A stretch of 51,912 nt of DNA from Paraburkholderia franconis (GCF_009362735.1 NZ_WHNP01000054.1:1-51912), one strand, 5' to 3'. Counted from the first letter of the stretch, positions 35,392 to 44,495 are shown. Program-made: numbers and translations. The notes: generated by a model not told the origin, from the letters alone.

Positions 35392-36588
35392 TCAGATATC
35401 GGGCGCATCGTTGAACGCCGCAGCCGTGCCTGGAATACCTTGCGTCTGCCGGCTGCGCGCCAGTTCATCGCGCAGCGCCTGCGTCTTCGCGGCCGTCGCG
35501 ACGGGTTTGCGCGTGGGCGTCAAGGCGGGGAGGATGTAGTCGTTGACCATCCGGCGATACTGGTTCAGATAGGTCGCATCGCGCAGTCCGCCATCCGTCG
35601 GCAGCAGGCTCGTCATCACGACGATGGCATGCTGCGCGGGCAGCACAGTGATGAACTGTCCTTTGAACCCCATCGCGCCGAACTCGGGCTGTCCCTTCTC
35701 GACCACGTGCTGGATCCAGCAGTAGTAGCCGTAATCGTCGGCGGCGGGCGAGGGCGTCGTCATCTGTTTGATCCATGCTTGCGGCACGACCTGCCTGCCT
35801 TGCCAGCGTCCGTTGTCGAGCAGCAGCATGCCGATCTTCGCCATGTCGACGGCGCGCAGCCGCAGTCCCCAGCCGCCGGATACGGCGCCCGTCTGATCGA
35901 CGCCCGTCCAGCGGTAATGCGACATGCCGAGCGGCTCGAACAGCTTGTCGCGCGCGAACTCGTCTTCGCGCTCGTGCGCCGCAACCGCGACGGCTGTGCC
36001 CGCGAGCACGGGGTTCACGTCGATATAGTCGAAGCGCGTGCCGGGCGTCGTTGCCGCGCGGCTCGTCACCGCGACGCGCAGCCGGTCCGGCGCGCTGTAG
36101 TAGAGCGGGTCCGTGCCTTCGCGCGTCTGATAGCTGAGGCCGCTCGACATCGACATCAGATGGCGCAGCTCGATGCCCTGCTTGTCCGCGAGATCGCTCG
36201 CGAGATCGGGCCGCGCGTTCGCGATCAGCGGCGCGACTTTCGTCGATGGGCTGAGCTTGCCTTCGCCCTCGAGGATGCCTACGAGCAGCGACGTGATCGT
36301 CTTCGTGACGGAGTACAGCTCGTAATTGTTGTCGCGCGTGAGTCCGCCGCTGTATCGCTCGAATACGATCTTGCCGTCCTTCACGACCACGAGGCTTCTG
36401 ACATCCATCCTGTCGCCGCGCAGCCATTCCGACATGTGCACGAGTGGCACCGAATCGACGCCAACCGATTCGGGCGCAACTGTGGGCATGTCCTGCGACG
36501 CCGCGCCTGCCGCGTGCGCATGTCCCGTCGAACCGACGACGAACGCGGTTGCCGTCGCCATCGTGCACAACGCGTGAGGAATTTTCAT
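35392..36588 (-). CDS. Exported serine hydrolase, beta-lactamase (class C)-like fold
   Basis: A 398-residue protein with a signal peptide (about 1-27). The nucleophile motif is SVTK (Ser93, Lys96). The second motif is Tyr-Ile-Asp at 188-190 (FDYIDVN), where Asn is replaced by Asp. The third is probably GFKGQF. This fold includes esterases, DD-peptidases and D-aminopeptidases. AAGGAGCAAGC precedes the ATG. It follows the hydantoinase gene by 55 bp on the same strand, so it could hydrolyse a periplasmic precursor of the hydantoinase substrate; that is inference. Confidence 0.85.
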   Translation of the reverse strand: MKIPHALCTMATATAFVVGSTGHAHAAGAASQDMPTVAPESVGVDSVPLVHMSEWLRGDRMDVRSLVVVKDGKIVFERYSGGLTRDNNYELYSVTKTITSLLVGILEGEGKLSPSTKVAPLIANARPDLASDLADKQGIELRHLMSMSSGLSYQTREGTDPLYYSAPDRLRVAVTSRAATTPGTRFDYIDVNPVLAGTAVAVAAHEREDEFARDKLFEPLGMSHYRWTGVDQTGAVSGGWGLRLRAVDMAKIGMLLLDNGRWQGRQVVPQAWIKQMTTPSPAADDYGYYCWIQHVVEKGQPEFGAMGFKGQFITVLPAQHAIVVMTSLLPTDGGLRDATYLNQYRRMVNDYILPALTPTRKPVATAAKTQALRDELARSRQTQGIPGTAAAFNDAPDI

Positions 36589-36643
36589 CGCTTGCTCCTT
36601 CGTTGTGCGGCGCGCGAACGCACCGCGTCAGTTCAGTGCGGAG

Positions 36644-38050
36644 TCAATCCAGGCAGGGCTTGCCGGCGGGCAAGAAGCGTCCGCGTCCGGCTGCCGCCGC
36701 TACGAGCTTGCCGTCCTCGACGAGCACCTCGCCGCGAGACAGGCAATGGCGCGGCCAGCCCGTCACCTCGATGCCCTCATAGGGCGTGTAATCGACGGCG
36801 TGATGCAGCGACGCGTTGCCGATTTTCACGCGCTTGTTCGGGTCCCATACGACGATGTCGGCATCCGCGCCGACCGCGATGGTTCCTTTGCGCGGATAGA
36901 GCCCATAGAGCTTCGCGGGACGCAACGAGGTCAGCTCGACGAACTGATGAAGCGACAGCCGCCCTTTCCGCACGCCGTCGAACAGCAGCGGCAGACGCGT
37001 TTCAAGACCGGGAATGCCATTCGGTATGTGATCGAACGAGACCTGCTTGCCGCCGGGCTTCTTGCCTTGCGGATCGTCGTAGGAGAACGGCGCATGATCC
37101 GACGACACGATCGAGAACACGCCCTGGCGCAGCGCTTTCCACACCGCCTGCTGGTTAGCCGGATCGCGCGGCGGCGGACTGCACACGCACTTCGCGCCCT
37201 CGTACTCGCCGCAACCCAGATCGGCAGCCGTCAGATACATGTACTGCGGGCAGGTCTCGGCGAGAATCGGCAGCCCGCGCGATTGCCCCCAGCGGATCTG
37301 CTCGATGGCATCGGCGCCCGACACATGCACGATGAGAATCGGCACGTCGACGAGTTCCGCGAACGCGATCGCACGATGCGTGGCCTCGCGTTCGACGACG
37401 GCAGGCCGCGCATGTGCGTGAAAATGCGGTGCGTGATGCCCATTGCCGAGCAGCCGCTCGGTCAGCCAGCCGATGCAGTCCGAGTTCTCTGCATGCACCA
37501 TCACGAGCGCGCCGTGTTGCCTCGCGACCGAGAGCACGTCGAGCATCTCGCGATCGTTGAGCTTGAGATCGTCGTAAGTCATGTAGACCTTGAACGACGT
37601 ATACCCGCTGGCGATGAGGCGCGGCAGTTCTTCGGCAAGCACCTGCGGCGTCGGATCGGCGACGATCAGATGAAAGCCGTAATCGATCAGCGCGCGACCT
37701 TCTGCGCGCCGGTGATAGTCGTCGACTGCGGCCTGCAACGACTGTCCCTTGTGCTGGGCAGCGAACGGAATCACGGTGGTCGTGCCGCCGCAGATCGCCG
37801 AGCGCGTGCCCGTGAAAAAGTCGTCGGCCATGCGCAAGCCGTCGGGCATCGGCTGATCGAGATGGCAGTGCCCGTCCACGCCGCCCGGCAGCACCAGCAT
37901 TCCGCTCGCGTCGAGTTCGCGCGGCGCGCGCGGCAGACCTTGCCCGAGCATCGCCACGCGACCGTCGCGAATGCCGATGTCGCACGAAAATCGGTCCGAC
38001 GCGGTGACGACGTCGGCGTGACGGATCACGAAATCGAGATCGTTCGACAT
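36644..38050 (-). CDS. hydA: Dihydropyrimidinase / hydantoinase
   Basis: A 468-residue amidohydrolase that opens cyclic ureides. The metal ligands of the family are all visible: His61 and His63 (GGVDGHCHLDQ), carboxylated Lys154 (TSFKVYMTY), His186 (MVHAENS), His242 (VHVSGAD) and Asp318 (SSDHAPFS). The length fits. It acts on dihydropyrimidines, hydantoins or similar ring amides in the cytosol. In this operon it lies between a racemase-family gene (10-bp gap) and a serine hydrolase, after a transporter gene. No N-carbamoylase gene is seen, so the pathway is not the standard hydantoin one. Confidence 0.92.
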   Translation of the reverse strand: MSNDLDFVIRHADVVTASDRFSCDIGIRDGRVAMLGQGLPRAPRELDASGMLVLPGGVDGHCHLDQPMPDGLRMADDFFTGTRSAICGGTTTVIPFAAQHKGQSLQAAVDDYHRRAEGRALIDYGFHLIVADPTPQVLAEELPRLIASGYTSFKVYMTYDDLKLNDREMLDVLSVARQHGALVMVHAENSDCIGWLTERLLGNGHHAPHFHAHARPAVVEREATHRAIAFAELVDVPILIVHVSGADAIEQIRWGQSRGLPILAETCPQYMYLTAADLGCGEYEGAKCVCSPPPRDPANQQAVWKALRQGVFSIVSSDHAPFSYDDPQGKKPGGKQVSFDHIPNGIPGLETRLPLLFDGVRKGRLSLHQFVELTSLRPAKLYGLYPRKGTIAVGADADIVVWDPNKRVKIGNASLHHAVDYTPYEGIEVTGWPRHCLSRGEVLVEDGKLVAAAAGRGRFLPAGKPCLD

Positions 38051-38060
38051 GGCCGCTTCC

Positions 38061-38789
38061 TCAGATCACTTCGCTGAACAGACGCCCCCAGCCGGTCACG
38101 CGGCGGGTGTCGTAATCGGCGAGTTGCAGCGACTTCCAGACGACCGTCGAGATCGTGTCGTAGATCGGAATGCCCGTTTCTTCTTCGAGCTCGGGGACGA
38201 GATGCGCGGCGTTCAGGTTCGTGCAGAAGATCGAGATCGCACGCGGCTTCGACTCGGCCACTTCGCGCACCATGCGGCGGATTTCGTCGGGCGTCACTTC
38301 GGAGAACGAGAAGTTCACCTTCAGGTTCAGATGCCGCTCGGCGATGCAGTGCAAGTTCTCGCCACGATAATTGGCGACGATCTTCTCCTGGACGTCATCC
38401 AGATACGGTGTGACGAGACCGAATTCGTTCGCGCGGGTCTTCTTGAGGATCTCATTCAGCGCGAGCACCGATGTGGTCGCGGGAATGCCCGTCGCCTCCG
38501 TGATGCGCCGGCACAACCGCTCGTCGGCTTCGAAGCCGAGCCATCCGGACGAGGTGCCGTTCCATGCGATCACGTCGACTTTCGCGTCGGCGAGCAGTTG
38601 CGCGGCTTGCAGGATCTTCGAATCGTCGAACTGGCCGAGCGCGTGATCGGCGAGCGAAATCTCCGTGACGGGAAAGCGGGCGAAGTGCGCGGAGACGTCG
38701 GGCAGGCCGGACACCATCGCGCTCGTCAATGGTTCGAGCGACGTGTTGGAAGAAGGCGTGAGCATGCCGAGCAGGGTACGTTTTTTCAT
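38061..38789 (-). CDS. Asp/Glu/hydantoin racemase superfamily protein with a single catalytic Cys
   Basis: A 242-residue protein of the racemase/maleate isomerase/arylmalonate decarboxylase superfamily. The first cysteine position is occupied by Thr79 in AWNGTSSGWLG, while the second, Cys189 in SIFCTNLNAAH, is kept. A single cysteine at the second place is the pattern of arylmalonate decarboxylase. The start at 38789 fits the homology. It is 10 bp from the hydantoinase gene, so it may racemise or decarboxylate the substrate or product of that enzyme. Hydantoin racemases proper keep two cysteines. Confidence 0.83.
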   Translation of the reverse strand: MKKRTLLGMLTPSSNTSLEPLTSAMVSGLPDVSAHFARFPVTEISLADHALGQFDDSKILQAAQLLADAKVDVIAWNGTSSGWLGFEADERLCRRITEATGIPATTSVLALNEILKKTRANEFGLVTPYLDDVQEKIVANYRGENLHCIAERHLNLKVNFSFSEVTPDEIRRMVREVAESKPRAISIFCTNLNAAHLVPELEEETGIPIYDTISTVVWKSLQLADYDTRRVTGWGRLFSEVI

Positions 38790-38823
38790 CGTGATATCTC
38801 TGATGTGATGAGCGTGAATCAAA

Positions 38824-38866
38824 GCAATACGGCGGAAGAAGCAATAAGGCGGAAGCAATACGGGGA
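38824..38866. repeat. Three imperfect GCAATACGGCGGAA repeats
   Basis: The 90-bp space between the racemase-family gene and the MFS gene holds three units starting GCAATACGG, GCAATAAGG and GCAATACGG at 38824, 38841 and 38855. They may be a small variable repeat or a regulatory spacing element. Confidence 0.6.
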
Positions 38867-38879
38867 GCGCAAGGGCCCG

Positions 38880-40178
38880 TCAGACAGGAATCTTCTTTTC
38901 GTAATCGATTGCGCTGGAGCACAGCAGCAGACCGACGCCGGCCGCCGCGAAGAACATCAGCGCGAGGAAGTACGAGTGAGTGAGCTGCACGATCGCGCCG
39001 ACGATGATCGGCACCGTGATGCCGCCGATATTGCCGCCGAGATTCATGAAGCCGCCGAGAAAGCCGATCTTGTTGCGCGTGCCGAGCGACGACGGAATGC
39101 ACCAGTAGAGTCCGCACCAGCGCAGGAAGAAGAGCGTCGTCGAGAGCAGCGCGACCACGACGACCGGGTTGGTCACATAAGCGACCGAGAAGATCGACGC
39201 GGTAGCAACGATCGCCGCGATGCCGAACAGCGTGCGCATCACGACGTTCGGACGGCCGCCCGCGGCCTTCCACTTATCGGCGATCCAGCCGCCGATCAGC
39301 TCGCCGATGAAGCCGCTGAAAAAGATGATGAAGCTCGAACCGCCCATCTGCTTGATGTCGAAGCCGTGGACCATGTGCAGGTAGTTCGGCATCCACGTGA
39401 GCAGGCCGTAGAACACGCTGTTGAAGCACATCCAGCCGAAGAACATGCCCCACACGGAGCGGTACTTCAGGAAGTCGCGCGTGCGTCCGGACAGCGACGG
39501 CGGTTCGAGCGCGGCGTCGCGTGCATGCGATTCCTCGATGTACGCGGCTTCCTGTTCGTTGACGCCGGGATGTTCGCGCGGCGTATTGCGCACATAAAAC
39601 CACGCGAGAATGCCGGCGAGCACGGTGCCGACGCCCGCCACCGCGAACGCGAGGCGCCACGAGCCGAGCACCGCGATGAGTCCGGTGATCAGGATCGCGC
39701 CCAGCGCTGCGCCGAGGGGCGCGCCGCCGTCGAGCAGCGTGGCGCCGCGGCCGCGTTCCGTCTGCGTCATCCAGATGGCGTTGAGCTTGCCGCCCGCGGG
39801 GTAGATCGGCGCTTCCGATGCGCCGAGGCCGAGACGGGTCAGCAGCAGGCTCGGCGCGTTCGCGCACATCGCAGCGATCGCCTGGAAGAAGCCCCAGAAC
39901 ACGGTGGCCGAAGCGATGACGATGCGCGGCTTGAAGCGGTCGGCGAGCATGCCGCCCGGAATCTGCATGACCGCATAGGTCCAGAAGAACGAACTGAGGA
40001 TGAGTCCCTCCATCGCGGGACCGATCTCGAACTCCTTCGAAATGAGGGGCATGGCAACCGACAGCGACGCGCGGTCGATGTAGTTGATCGCGATGAGGCT
40101 GAGCATGACGACGAAAATCTTCCAGCGGACGGTGGACTTACCCACCGCCATTGCGGCTACACCGGATGTTGAAGACAT
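38880..40178 (-). CDS. MFS transporter, anion:cation symporter (ACS)-type
   Basis: A 432-residue 12-helix transporter of the ACS group. The N-terminal marker SLIAINYIDRASLSVAMP and the loop PGGMLADRFKPR are typical. ACS members carry sugar acids, tartrate, phthalate, allantoate and similar organic anions. It is the first gene of the operon with racemase-family protein, hydantoinase and serine hydrolase genes, and it is divergent from the GntR gene. It should import the operon substrate. Confidence 0.9.
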   Translation of the reverse strand: MSSTSGVAAMAVGKSTVRWKIFVVMLSLIAINYIDRASLSVAMPLISKEFEIGPAMEGLILSSFFWTYAVMQIPGGMLADRFKPRIVIASATVFWGFFQAIAAMCANAPSLLLTRLGLGASEAPIYPAGGKLNAIWMTQTERGRGATLLDGGAPLGAALGAILITGLIAVLGSWRLAFAVAGVGTVLAGILAWFYVRNTPREHPGVNEQEAAYIEESHARDAALEPPSLSGRTRDFLKYRSVWGMFFGWMCFNSVFYGLLTWMPNYLHMVHGFDIKQMGGSSFIIFFSGFIGELIGGWIADKWKAAGGRPNVVMRTLFGIAAIVATASIFSVAYVTNPVVVVALLSTTLFFLRWCGLYWCIPSSLGTRNKIGFLGGFMNLGGNIGGITVPIIVGAIVQLTHSYFLALMFFAAAGVGLLLCSSAIDYEKKIPV

Positions 40179-40247
40179 GAGCGGCTCCTGAGATAGGCGG
40201 GTGTTTTCGTGACGTCGCGCAACGTTTGGCAGAGTATAGGATTAGAA

Positions 40248-40263
40248 ATTTATAATTACAAAT
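40248..40263. promoter_or_regulatory. AT-rich 16-bp near-palindrome between MFS and GntR genes
   Basis: ATTTATAATTACAAAT, symmetric except one pair. It lies in the 130-bp divergent promoter region and is a suitable operator for the neighbouring GntR repressor. The surrounding sequence is very AT-rich compared with the genome. Confidence 0.5.
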
Positions 40264-40308
40264 GTGATAAGTGATTGATATAAAACGATTCATGTAAAAA
40301 TTCAGGGT

Positions 40309-41100
40309 ATGTCCCAGGATCGTGTTAAGCTCTACGCTACGATGAATCAGGCGAACGGAACCCCTCTTTTGTTGCGCACCCGCGGCATGGCTGCGGAGAT
40401 CGCCGCGCGTCTGCGCGTGATGATCGACGAGGGCGAATTGCCGCCCGGCGCGCGCATCGACGAGAAGGAACTCAGCACGGCATTCGACGTGTCGAAGACG
40501 CCGTTGCGCGAGGCGCTCAAGGTGCTGGTGTCGGAAGGGCGCGTGACGCATCGGCAATACATCGGCTATCGCGTCGCGCCGATCGATCTCGACGACCTCG
40601 CCAGCACGTTCGAGATGCTTCACGGACTGGAAGCGATGGCGGGCGAACTTCTGCGCCAGCGCGTGAGTCCGGCACAGGTGGCGGCTATCGCGGCGAAGCA
40701 TCGGCGCATGGTCGACTGTCACAACGCCGGCAAGCGGCTCGAGTATTTCCGGCTCAATCAGCAGATCCACCAGATGATCGTCGATGCTGCGCGCAATCCC
40801 GTGCTGACGAATGTGTACGCGTCGCTGATGTCGAAGGTGCATCGCGCGCGCGGCGCCGCCAACGCCGATACGTTGCGCTGGGCAGAGTCGCTCGGTGAAC
40901 ACGAGGCGATTCTTGCCGCGCTTGAAGATCCCGATCATGCGAACCTGCCGCAAATCTTGCGCGAGCATTCCGAGAATACCGCTCGCGAAGTACTGGCCGT
41001 TTTGAATCGCACGCGCGGCAATGCGCCTTCGGCCCGGGAAGCGAGCGACCTGGAGGCATCGGGCAAGCACGAAGAAGTTGCTCAGTCCGATCAGTCTTGA
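40309..41100 (+). CDS. GntR-family (FCD domain) transcription regulator
   Basis: A 263-residue regulator with a winged-helix N-terminus (RLRVMIDEGELPPGARIDEK, then LSTAFDVSKTPLREALKVLV) and an all-helical FCD ligand domain (EMLHGLEAMAGELLRQR, RRMVDCHNAG, HQMIVDAARN). It is divergent from the MFS/racemase/hydantoinase operon and very likely represses it, with an organic acid as inducer. The ATG at 40309 is used; a second ATG at 40342 is also possible, since neither has a strong ribosome site. Confidence 0.88.
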   Translation: MSQDRVKLYATMNQANGTPLLLRTRGMAAEIAARLRVMIDEGELPPGARIDEKELSTAFDVSKTPLREALKVLVSEGRVTHRQYIGYRVAPIDLDDLASTFEMLHGLEAMAGELLRQRVSPAQVAAIAAKHRRMVDCHNAGKRLEYFRLNQQIHQMIVDAARNPVLTNVYASLMSKVHRARGAANADTLRWAESLGEHEAILAALEDPDHANLPQILREHSENTAREVLAVLNRTRGNAPSAREASDLEASGKHEEVAQSDQS

Positions 41101-41535
41101 GGCGGACGCTTGACGATTGCGTCCGAAGCAAACGGATTTAGAAACGCCAGCATACGTATCGATGCGATGGATGCCGCAAATCGTTTTGTTGCCTGAAGCG
41201 ATATCTGCCGCTAAAGCCAAAGCGAAATCTCTATAGCGGCAATACGCTGATCGATTGCTTCTCACCAGGCTCAACGGCCATTCATACGCCGGCTTTATGT
41301 CGATCCGGACCACGATGATCATCGTCGAGATGATGCGTGTGGATGCCGGCAACCATCGATACAAAAAGTACTCTTCGTTTGTGCGAATACATCACATTCT
41401 CTGTCGCGACGATCATTGAGTCGCGGCGTCGAATCAACCGGATAAAGGCAAATCGCGGTTGACGACATGCACCTGTCATACGGAGCGCCTTCACTTTAGT
41501 ACGCGCAATTTGCGCCGTGAACAAAGGAGCTAACG
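41101..41535. other. Intergenic region with no gene seen
   Basis: A 435-bp stretch between the GntR gene and the metallophosphoesterase gene. Open frames lack ribosome sites and known patterns. It should contain the promoter of the downstream gene. Confidence 0.35.
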
Positions 41536-42735
41536 ATGGCAAAAGATCGGTGTACCTTGTCTGGTCTGCGGACGGAATCTAAAGGGAGAGGGTGGCGCTG
41601 GCTACGGAACATCGCCTGTGCAATGGCGACCGTCTCTTGGGCGGCGTGGCCAGCCGCTGATGTGCTCGCAAACGGTCACGATGACGGACATAGCGAAGGG
41701 CGCGCCTATGCGATCGGGCTGTGGGGCGACTTGCCATACTCCGACACGCAAGCACTGGTCGGTGTGCCGAACCTGATCGCCGACATGAACGCCCAGAAAC
41801 TCGCTTTTACGGTCCACGACGGCGACCTCAAGGCCGGTAGCGGCACGCCCGGATCAGCAGCGCCCTCGACTTGCAGCGATGCTCTGTACGTGCAGGCTCA
41901 GGGCTACTTCAATGCATTGAAATCGGCAGCGATGTTTACGCCGGGCGACAACGACTGGACCGACTGCGACCGTGCGTCGAATGGCGGATTTTCGTCGAGG
42001 GAAAGGCTCGATCACGAACGTCAGCTCTTCTTCAGCTCTCCCTGGTCGCTCGGACAACGTCCGATTCTTCAGGAGGTACAGACGGACAAGCTTTGCCTGG
42101 ACAGCAACAGTCACCTCGTAAGTTGTGTCGAGAATCGACGCTGGATGGTGAACGGCGTGGTTTATGCGACGCTCAACATCCAGGGGTCGTGCAACAACCT
42201 TTGCGATACGAATCCGGACCCGGCGGAGCATGCGGCGCGCAACCATGCCGATATCGTCTGGATGCAGCAGACATTCGATGAAGCGAAAGCGCGCGGCGCT
42301 TCGGCCATCATGTTCATTTCACAAGCCGATCCGGGTTGGGACAATTCAGACGCTACACGTGCGCCGACGCGCGATCCGAAGACGCTGGTCGAAAACGACA
42401 TGTTGCCCGGCTCCGACCCTGCGTTTCCCGGACCGACGCCCGACGGCTTCAAGGACTTCCTGCTTGCACTGCGCGATGAAGTTATCGCCTTCAGAAAGCC
42501 GGTTGCGTATGTGCATGGCGATTCGCACTACTTCCGCATCGATCGGCCTTTTCTGGATGCTCAAGGCAGGCGGCTCGAGAACTTCCTTCGCGTCGAAACC
42601 TTTGGTGACAACCAGGCGAACGGCAATAACGACGTGCAATGGTTGAAAGTGTTCGTCGACGACCGCACTCGCGAAGTCTTTTCCTTCCAGCCGCAGATCG
42701 TGCCGGCGAATCGAACTGCCGTCCCGCAGCCGTAG
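41536..42735 (+). CDS. Exported calcineurin-like metallophosphoesterase
   Basis: A 399-residue protein with an N-terminal signal region (hydrophobic part near residues 26-46). Motifs of the family appear in order: Asp65 in GLWGDLPYSD, His94-Asp-Gly-Asp97 in TVHDGDL, the GDND at 137-140 and the C-terminal YVHGDSHYF with a His. These hold two metal ions for phosphoester hydrolysis. Two Cys pairs suggest disulfides in the periplasm. AAAGGAGC precedes the ATG. A terminator follows at 42759. The substrate is unknown. Confidence 0.8.
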   Translation: MAKDRCTLSGLRTESKGRGWRWLRNIACAMATVSWAAWPAADVLANGHDDGHSEGRAYAIGLWGDLPYSDTQALVGVPNLIADMNAQKLAFTVHDGDLKAGSGTPGSAAPSTCSDALYVQAQGYFNALKSAAMFTPGDNDWTDCDRASNGGFSSRERLDHERQLFFSSPWSLGQRPILQEVQTDKLCLDSNSHLVSCVENRRWMVNGVVYATLNIQGSCNNLCDTNPDPAEHAARNHADIVWMQQTFDEAKARGASAIMFISQADPGWDNSDATRAPTRDPKTLVENDMLPGSDPAFPGPTPDGFKDFLLALRDEVIAFRKPVAYVHGDSHYFRIDRPFLDAQGRRLENFLRVETFGDNQANGNNDVQWLKVFVDDRTREVFSFQPQIVPANRTAVPQP

Positions 42736-42758
42736 ATCGCATGCGTGAGCGGGTGCTG

Positions 42759-42790
42759 AAGGCCGCATAAAACTCGTCTATGCGGCCTTT
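42759..42790 (+). terminator. Rho-independent terminator
   Basis: AAGGCCGCATA pairs with TATGCGGCCTT across a nine-base loop and is followed by a short T run. An 11-bp perfect stem 24 bp after the phosphoesterase stop makes this the clearest terminator in the window. Confidence 0.8.
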
Positions 42791-42851
42791 GGACTGAGTG
42801 CCCCGAGATCATCTGGCAAACTTCGCGGATCACCAGACGGGAGACGCGTCA

Positions 42852-43478
42852 GTGTCTATCGACGTAAGCGGTACGGAGGGCTACGCGGAGGCCGCTCAAT
42901 CGCTGATCAGCCAATGGCAGGGCATCTCGTTTGCCGAGCACCACGCGGCTGTTTTGCATTTGATACCAACCCGACCGTCCAATGTGCTCGATGTTGGAGC
43001 AGGTATAGGAACCGACGCGGCTGCGCTTGCTGCAATGGGGCATCAAGTAGTCGCCGTCGAGCCGGTCGACGAGTTCAGAGCCGCTGGCGTCAAGCTGCAT
43101 CCGGCATCGCGGATCGAGTGGCTCGACGATAGCCTTCCTGACCTCAGCGTCGTGCGCGCAATGACAAGACGTTTCGATCTCGCAATGCTGACGGCCGTCT
43201 GGATGCATCTCGACGAAGAAGAACGTCGTCGCGCGATGCCGAATGTCGTTCGTCTGCTGTCTGACGGCGCTTTGCTGATCATGTCATTGCGACATGGTCC
43301 GATTCCAGGCGGCCGACGAATGTTTGACGTCTCAGCCGAAGAGACCATCCAGCTCGCGAATGTCTATGGTTTGCAACCGATACGCGTCGTTCGATCGGAA
43401 TCCGTCCAGCGATCGAACCGGCGCATGAACGTGACCTGGACTCGACTGGTATTTGCCAAAGGCTGTGGATCGGGATGA
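42852..43478 (+). CDS. SAM-dependent methyltransferase (class I)
   Basis: A 208-residue methyltransferase. SAM-binding motif I is VLDVGAGIGTDAAALAA, followed by the acidic end of strand two in VVAVEPVDEF. LAMLTAVWMHLDEEERR is motif IV. The substrate cannot be told. The GTG at 42852 is preferred because GGGAG lies eight bases before it; a GTG at 42798 would add 18 residues. It stands alone after the terminator of the phosphoesterase gene. Confidence 0.82.
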   Translation: MSIDVSGTEGYAEAAQSLISQWQGISFAEHHAAVLHLIPTRPSNVLDVGAGIGTDAAALAAMGHQVVAVEPVDEFRAAGVKLHPASRIEWLDDSLPDLSVVRAMTRRFDLAMLTAVWMHLDEEERRRAMPNVVRLLSDGALLIMSLRHGPIPGGRRMFDVSAEETIQLANVYGLQPIRVVRSESVQRSNRRMNVTWTRLVFAKGCGSG

Positions 43479-44024
43479 CTTCCACTGGATACGGGAGCGA
43501 GAACTTTTCGAACTCGCGACTTCGATGGGCCAGTGAGCGTCCGCTTTTGGTGGAATCGGATGACCGCTTCGGCCCGACATCACTCTGTCGTCCGCTTCGA
43601 TGCCACTGTTGCGCCGACAGTCACGTAGCTAGCGTTACGCCGCTGAAATCGCTTCCATAGGGAAGGGTCCGGGTTTGTCTCGGCTAAACAGCTGCCGGGC
43701 GGCAGGTACAGTGTCACGCGAGGTACGGTGAATCGACATGGACCGGACGTCATGCGCCGGCTGGTTGATACCTTCAGTCACACGCAAACGTAACCTTGAA
43801 CAAACAGTCCATGAGAAAGAGGCTGATTGACACGACGGGGCGTCCCGCTGCCGGCACGGCATGGCGGCTCAGGTGCTTTCGCCTGAGGGGGCGGGTATGA
43901 AGCGGGACCTTTTGCTGGATTCGCAAGGCGCCTCCAGCCTCAGCGGCCTCGCTCGCAGGCTGGCGCGCACGCGTCGACAGCTGTTGCGTCGCTGGTTAGC
44001 CGAGGTTGAAACAGTGCGCGCACA
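43479..44024. other. Intergenic stretch with a hairpin
   Basis: About 545 bp without a gene I can support. A stem-loop at 43868-43887 (CTCAGG with CCTGAG) lies near its right end. It adjoins the betaine-binding-protein fragment, so part may be worn coding sequence. Confidence 0.4.
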
Positions 44025-44495
44025 CCGGAGGGCGGTGTAGACGAGGCCGGGGTCCATCTGGCGCGTTTCCTTGCGTGTGAAGTGCATGTCGTCAGCGGCT
44101 TCGAGCGGCTTCAGGCCGTCTGGACGATTCGCGAATTCCGCGTCCATGCCGAACACGTGACGCGTGCCTTTCGGGTCGCTCTTCATCTTCGCGGCGAGCT
44201 GCGAGATCGTGCGTATGCCGGTTTTTTGGGCCGCTTCGGCGGGCAGTGCGAGCGCATACGTGTCGTTCATCGGCGACTTGTTCATCCACACGAGGCCGCG
44301 TTTCGCATCGAGTTCTTTCACGCGCCGGTACATCTCATCGGGCGTCATCTTTTCCGTGAGCTTGTCGTAGACGAGCGCCGCCGTGCCGGTGTATTCCCAT
44401 GTCAGGTCGCTGCATACGGTCAGGCCGATGGCCTGCCGCTGATTGAACAAGGAACGCACGCGTGGCGACGTTCCGCGGATTTCAAAGGTGTGGTT
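44025..44495 (-). pseudogene. Truncated glycine-betaine/choline ABC binding protein (OsmF/ProX-like)
   Basis: The homologous part reads LTWEYTGTAALVYDKLTEKM, then PMNDTYALALPAEAAQKTGI and EFANRPDGLKPLE, ending LVYTALR. It matches the middle of OsmF/OpuCC-type binding proteins. The signal peptide and first lobe are lost (the upstream part only resembles RGTSPxVR), and the C-terminal part ends abruptly after LVYTALR. No permease or ATPase is adjacent. It is a gene remnant. Confidence 0.75.

Noticed and set aside
35335..37158. A 607-codon plus-strand frame opposite the serine hydrolase and hydantoinase
   Set aside because: No motifs and same antisense composition; opposite genes have complete active sites.
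38049..40172. A 707-codon plus-strand frame opposite the racemase-family and MFS genes
   Set aside because: Its composition (Arg, Asp, His, Ala) is that of the complement of high-GC genes; both opposite genes are firmly identified.
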